DNA of 7,224 nt, taken from assembly GCA_003647765.1 (NCBI GenBank), contig QMNM01000069.1, positions 1-7,224 of the forward strand, read 5' to 3'. The DNA comes from Candidatus Cloacimonadota bacterium. Its GTDB lineage: Bacteria; Cloacimonadota; Cloacimonadia; JGIOTU-2; B8-G9. Numbering within the stretch: position 1 is the stretch's first letter; each line of letters begins with the position of its first letter. The notes under the pieces were generated by a model that searched no databases, was not told where the DNA came from, and saw only the letters and a program-made list of their open reading frames with translations. This document shows, piece after piece, positions 5,672-7,224 of the stretch. The position numbers and the translations under genes are program-made.

Positions 5672-6858
5672 AACACATTCTTATAGAATGAAAATATTTG
5701 ATATACTTTTTCATCATTTTGTTCGGTTTTATTTAGATTATTTTTAAGTTGTTCAAACTTTTCGTATGGTATATTTAAACTAAAAACTAATAGCTTTGAG
5801 ATATTTAATAAATTGCTAATATCATCGTAAGATTGGACATATTTATAATTTATTGTAAAATAATGGTTTAATTGTAATATTGTTTTTAATGCGTTTAACA
5901 GAGTAGATTTTCCTGTACCATCATTGCCTTTTATTAGGTTAATTGAACTATCATTATTTTTGATATTATGCTTAATATTTTCAATTAGTTGCTCATTCCA
6001 TTGGAAATTTAGATAATCACCTTTCAAATAATATAGAGATAAATTTCTGTGTCTTTGTGTCTCTGTGAAGAGATAAATCGGACTTTTATTTAATGCTTTC
6101 ACCACTTCCATAGCTGAATTATATCTTTGTTTTGGATTTTTCTGTAATAGCTTTTGGCAAATAGCAACATACTTATTTAATGATTGTTCTGGCAATTTAT
6201 CAAATTTGGGAATTTTATTCAATTGATTTTGTATTATATTATTCGGGTCATTGTCAATAAATGGATTATAACCGTATAAGATTTCGTAAAGCACAATTCC
6301 TATAGAATACAGGTCAGATTGGGAAGTAGCTATTTTTTTCTGGATAATCTCTGGAGCAATATATGCAAGAGTGCCACCTGATACCTTATTCGTGAAATCC
6401 TTCTTTTTTGAGATAAGCCCAAAATCCAGTAATTTCACTGCAATCTTTTTGTCCTCTTGTTTAACTAATATATTTTGTGGCTTTATATCACTATAAACTA
6501 AATTATGTGAATGTATAAACTCCAAAGCAAGAAGCAATTGAGCTAATATATCTTTCAATTTCTTATAAGAATTTTGCTTAAAGAAATCTACAATATTTTT
6601 GCCTTTAATAAATTCCATTATGAAATATGGCTTATTCCCTTCTATATAGCCAAAATCCTCAACAAAGATTATGTTTGGATGATGTAATTGTGAAAGGATA
6701 TAAAATTCTTTCTGAAAAGAATCTGATAATTTCTTGTTCATAAGGACTTTCATTATCTTGATTTTATTATCATAACAATCCTTTACTAAATATACACTAG
6801 AATTGTCATCTTTGCTAATTACTCTTATTATATTTATTCTTTCATTAAAATTTTTCAT
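5629..6858 (-). CDS. Ser/Thr protein kinase fused to the N-terminal half of a P-loop NTPase
   Basis: The 409 residues start with a Hanks-type kinase domain (about 4-258). Visible residues are the beta-3 lysine K37 in IMKVL, alpha-C glutamate E51, catalytic loop YSDIKPQN (D124, K126, N129), DFG (145-147), APE (168-170), D182 in SDLYSIG and R245. The catalytic set is complete, so it should be active. The ATP-binding loop (about 15-22, SKDDNSSV) has no glycine, and the usual HRD is YSD, so it is not an RD kinase. After a repeat-encoded linker (264-272, FTETQRHRN) comes an NTPase beginning with Walker A GNDGTGKST (311-319). The ORF ends at 409 in the octamer array, before any Walker B; that motif lies in the next gene, whose frame is offset by -1. 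Kinase plus AAA/STAND plus TPR is the start of the HstK-like trifunctional architecture. The protein has no membrane segment. ATG at 6858 begins right before the kinase fold, and no clear Shine-Dalgarno sequence precedes it. It is probably the first gene of the operon. Confidence 0.93.
   Translation of the reverse strand: MKNFNERINIIRVISKDDNSSVYLVKDCYDNKIKIMKVLMNKKLSDSFQKEFYILSQLHHPNIIFVEDFGYIEGNKPYFIMEFIKGKNIVDFFKQNSYKKLKDILAQLLLALEFIHSHNLVYSDIKPQNILVKQEDKKIAVKLLDFGLISKKKDFTNKVSGGTLAYIAPEIIQKKIATSQSDLYSIGIVLYEILYGYNPFIDNDPNNIIQNQLNKIPKFDKLPEQSLNKYVAICQKLLQKNPKQRYNSAMEVVKALNKSPIYLFTETQRHRNLSLYYLKGDYLNFQWNEQLIENIKHNIKNNDSSINLIKGNDGTGKSTLLNALKTILQLNHYFTINYKYVQSYDDISNLLNISKLLVFSLNIPYEKFEQLKNNLNKTEQNDEKVYQIFSFYKNVLNKRTRVQEFKRTR
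5668..5674 (-). promoter_or_regulatory. Candidate -1 slippery heptamer GUUAAAC
   Basis: In the kinase frame the codons read G-UUA-AAC at the very start of the octamer tract (L396, N397). A -1 shift here enters the TPR frame, which is open from 5680 onward and passes through its ATG. GUUAAAC is a known slippery heptamer in equine arteritis virus. No stimulatory stem-loop or pseudoknot is evident, since the downstream repeat is purine-rich and unpaired, so efficiency in bacteria may be low and the match may be chance. Confidence 0.2.
6045..6070 (-). repeat. CACAGAGACACAAAGACACAG repeat inside the kinase gene
   Basis: The coding strand carries a near-periodic run of CACAGAGA / CACAAAGA / CACAG words. 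They encode FTETQRHRN (residues 264-272) exactly at the linker between the kinase domain and the NTPase. Related words occur at 3041-3056, 5381-5428 and about 7187-7200. From memory, this peptide type recurs in unrelated proteins of environmental bacteria, which fits a dispersed repeat that inserts in frame. I cannot verify this here. Confidence 0.6.
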
Positions 6859-6963
6859 AATGTATAAGTTTTAGATTAGTGATTGTAAGGTTTTAATAAT
6901 CTGATGATTGCTAAAGAAACAACTTTCCCAAATCCATAAAAAACTTTTAGTCAATTACACAAG

Positions 6964-6984
6964 GCGTAGTGCGTAATGCGTAAT
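6964..6984. repeat. Three 7-bp tandem units GCGTAGT-GCGTAAT-GCGTAAT
   Basis: Three head-to-tail heptamers sit here, the last two identical and the first differing by one base. They border the next repeat block directly. The function is unknown, and the array is too short to call a site. Confidence 0.8.
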
Positions 6985-6986
6985 AG

Positions 6987-7083
6987 AACACAGATTATAC
7001 AGATGACGCAGGTTCTCACAGATAAAAAATTTAATATGAAAAAACAATCCGTAAAAAACCGTGCAATCCGTGTCATCCGCGTG
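6987..7083. repeat. Degenerate CACAGAT / AATCCGTG repeat block
   Basis: Two word families follow each other. The first is (C)ACAGAT at 6989-6995, 6999-7004 and 7017-7023. The second is (A)ATCCGT(G) at 7046-7052 and 7065-7072, with variants CCGTG at 7059-7063 and CATCCGCGTG at 7074-7083. G+C is locally higher than in the flanking sequence. It resembles dispersed intergenic repeats I recall from some uncultured bacteria; no encoded product is credible. Confidence 0.6.
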
Positions 7084-7098
7084 CTAATTCTTTATGCA

Positions 7099-7193
7099 TA
7101 GGGCAATACCAAAATTATTTCTCTCTGATAGTTGTTAGTTATTGGTTGATAGTTGTTAGTTGGTGTAGGGCGACATCAAGATTATTTCTCTCT
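7099..7193. repeat. Pair of 28-bp diverged direct repeats, 67-bp period
   Basis: Copies at 7099-7126 and 7166-7193 share 24 of 28 bases (TAGGGC...ATTATTTCTCTCT), and all four differences are transitions. A second pair, TGATAGTTGTTAGTT at 7126-7140 and 7147-7161 (identical, 21-bp period), lies between them. The unit may continue beyond the window. Confidence 0.8.
7126..7161. repeat. Two identical 15-bp direct repeats, 21-bp period
   Basis: TGATAGTTGTTAGTT occurs at 7126-7140 and again at 7147-7161, separated by ATTGGT. Each copy itself contains the sub-repeat GTTGTTAGTT. Such spacing of two helical turns could suit a DNA-binding protein, but low complexity makes replication slippage the simpler origin. 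Confidence 0.8.
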
Positions 7194-7224
7194 CTGTGTC
7201 CATACAATCTTTTCAATCTTTATA

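Larger units (their letters stand above)
3110..6858 (-). other. Inferred composite gene: kinase-NTPase-TPR interrupted by one frame change
   Basis: Read together, the two ORFs form one expected architecture: kinase, a complete P-loop NTPase (Walker A in the first, Walker B and sensor 1 in the second) and TPRs. The break falls exactly in the octamer array between Walker A and Walker B. Removing the repeat-encoded residues leaves roughly 85-90 residues between the two motifs, which suits this ATPase class. Loss of one octamer upstream of the TGA would give an uninterrupted protein of about 1246 residues; a -1 ribosomal shift at 5668-5674 would give about 1249. Sequencing error in the tract is also possible. 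Confidence 0.7.
6859..7224. other. Gene-free leader region upstream of the kinase, rich in short repeats
   Basis: No credible coding sequence is found on either strand in these 366 bases. Bases 6859-6960 are plain AT-rich sequence that should hold the kinase promoter. The best sigma-70-like pair on the minus strand is TTGTTT, 18 bases, TATTAA, which is too weak to call. From 6964 to the end the sequence is a patchwork of at least four short repeat types, listed separately. No tRNA, riboswitch or terminator is recognisable. Confidence 0.6.

Noticed and set aside
6450-6464. GTCCTCTTGTTTAAC matches 14 of 15 bases at 5660-5674, the start of the octamer tract.
   Set aside because: It encodes a normal part of the kinase domain (LVKQED). 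A match this short is expected by chance in several kb of AT-rich sequence, although it could have seeded the repeat.
6859-6960. Sigma-70-like promoter TTGTTT, 18 bases, TATTAA before the kinase gene.
   Set aside because: Only 3 of 6 and 4 of 6 matches in very AT-rich DNA; such matches are expected by chance.
7036-7101. Plus-strand 21-codon ORF beginning ATG AAA AAA CAA, resembling a leader peptide.
   Set aside because: It is built from AATCCGTG repeat words, has only a weak ribosome binding site, and no gene follows it on that strand.
6964-7193. CRISPR array in the repeat-rich right end.
   Set aside because: The repeats are of several unrelated types, of 7 to 28 bp, with at most two or three copies each and no regular spacers; no cas genes are present.

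Overview
The window is AT-rich (roughly 30% G+C by eye) and uses the standard bacterial stop codons. All genes read on the minus strand, so the biological order runs from high to low coordinates. No RNA gene, insertion sequence or CRISPR array is visible. The low G+C, the many soluble signalling domains and the abundant short degenerate repeats, both between and inside genes, fit a free-living uncultured bacterium, perhaps of the Cloacimonadota/FCB type. That assignment is an impression, not something the sequence proves.

Layout in transcription order: (1) 7224-6859, a gene-free stretch made largely of short degenerate repeats. (2) 6858-5629, a Ser/Thr protein kinase domain followed by the first half of a P-loop NTPase, ending just after Walker A inside a tandem octamer array. 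(3) 5632-3110, the second half of that NTPase (Walker B, sensor-1-like strand, STAND-like helical part) followed by a long TPR array. (4) 3109-3008, a short spacer with repeat debris and a perfect 9-bp palindrome. (5) 3007-566, a soluble hybrid histidine kinase (GAF-PAS-PAS-HisKA-HATPase-REC). (6) 527 to beyond base 1, the N-terminal part of a beta-class DNA methyltransferase, cut by the window edge.

The central observation is the junction of genes 2 and 3. Walker A and Walker B of one NTPase domain lie in two different reading frames, separated by 11 copies of an 8-bp unit (5584-5671; GAACAAGA on the coding strand). The repeat consensus has no stop in any frame, 8 is not a multiple of 3, and losing one unit upstream of the stop would fuse both genes into a single kinase-NTPase-TPR protein of about 1246 residues. 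The locus therefore looks like a contingency (phase-variable) switch, a recent frameshift, or a translationally coupled split gene (ATGA overlap). A GUUAAAC heptamer in the correct phase at the start of the tract adds a fourth, less likely option: programmed -1 frameshifting.

The kinase, NTPase/TPR and GAF-histidine kinase genes recapitulate the domain order of the single-chain trifunctional Ser/Thr kinase-ATPase-sensor histidine kinases (HstK-like) of cyanobacteria and other bacteria. I infer that they work as one signalling pathway. The histidine kinase ends in a receiver without an output domain, so a further phosphotransfer partner or response regulator must lie elsewhere.
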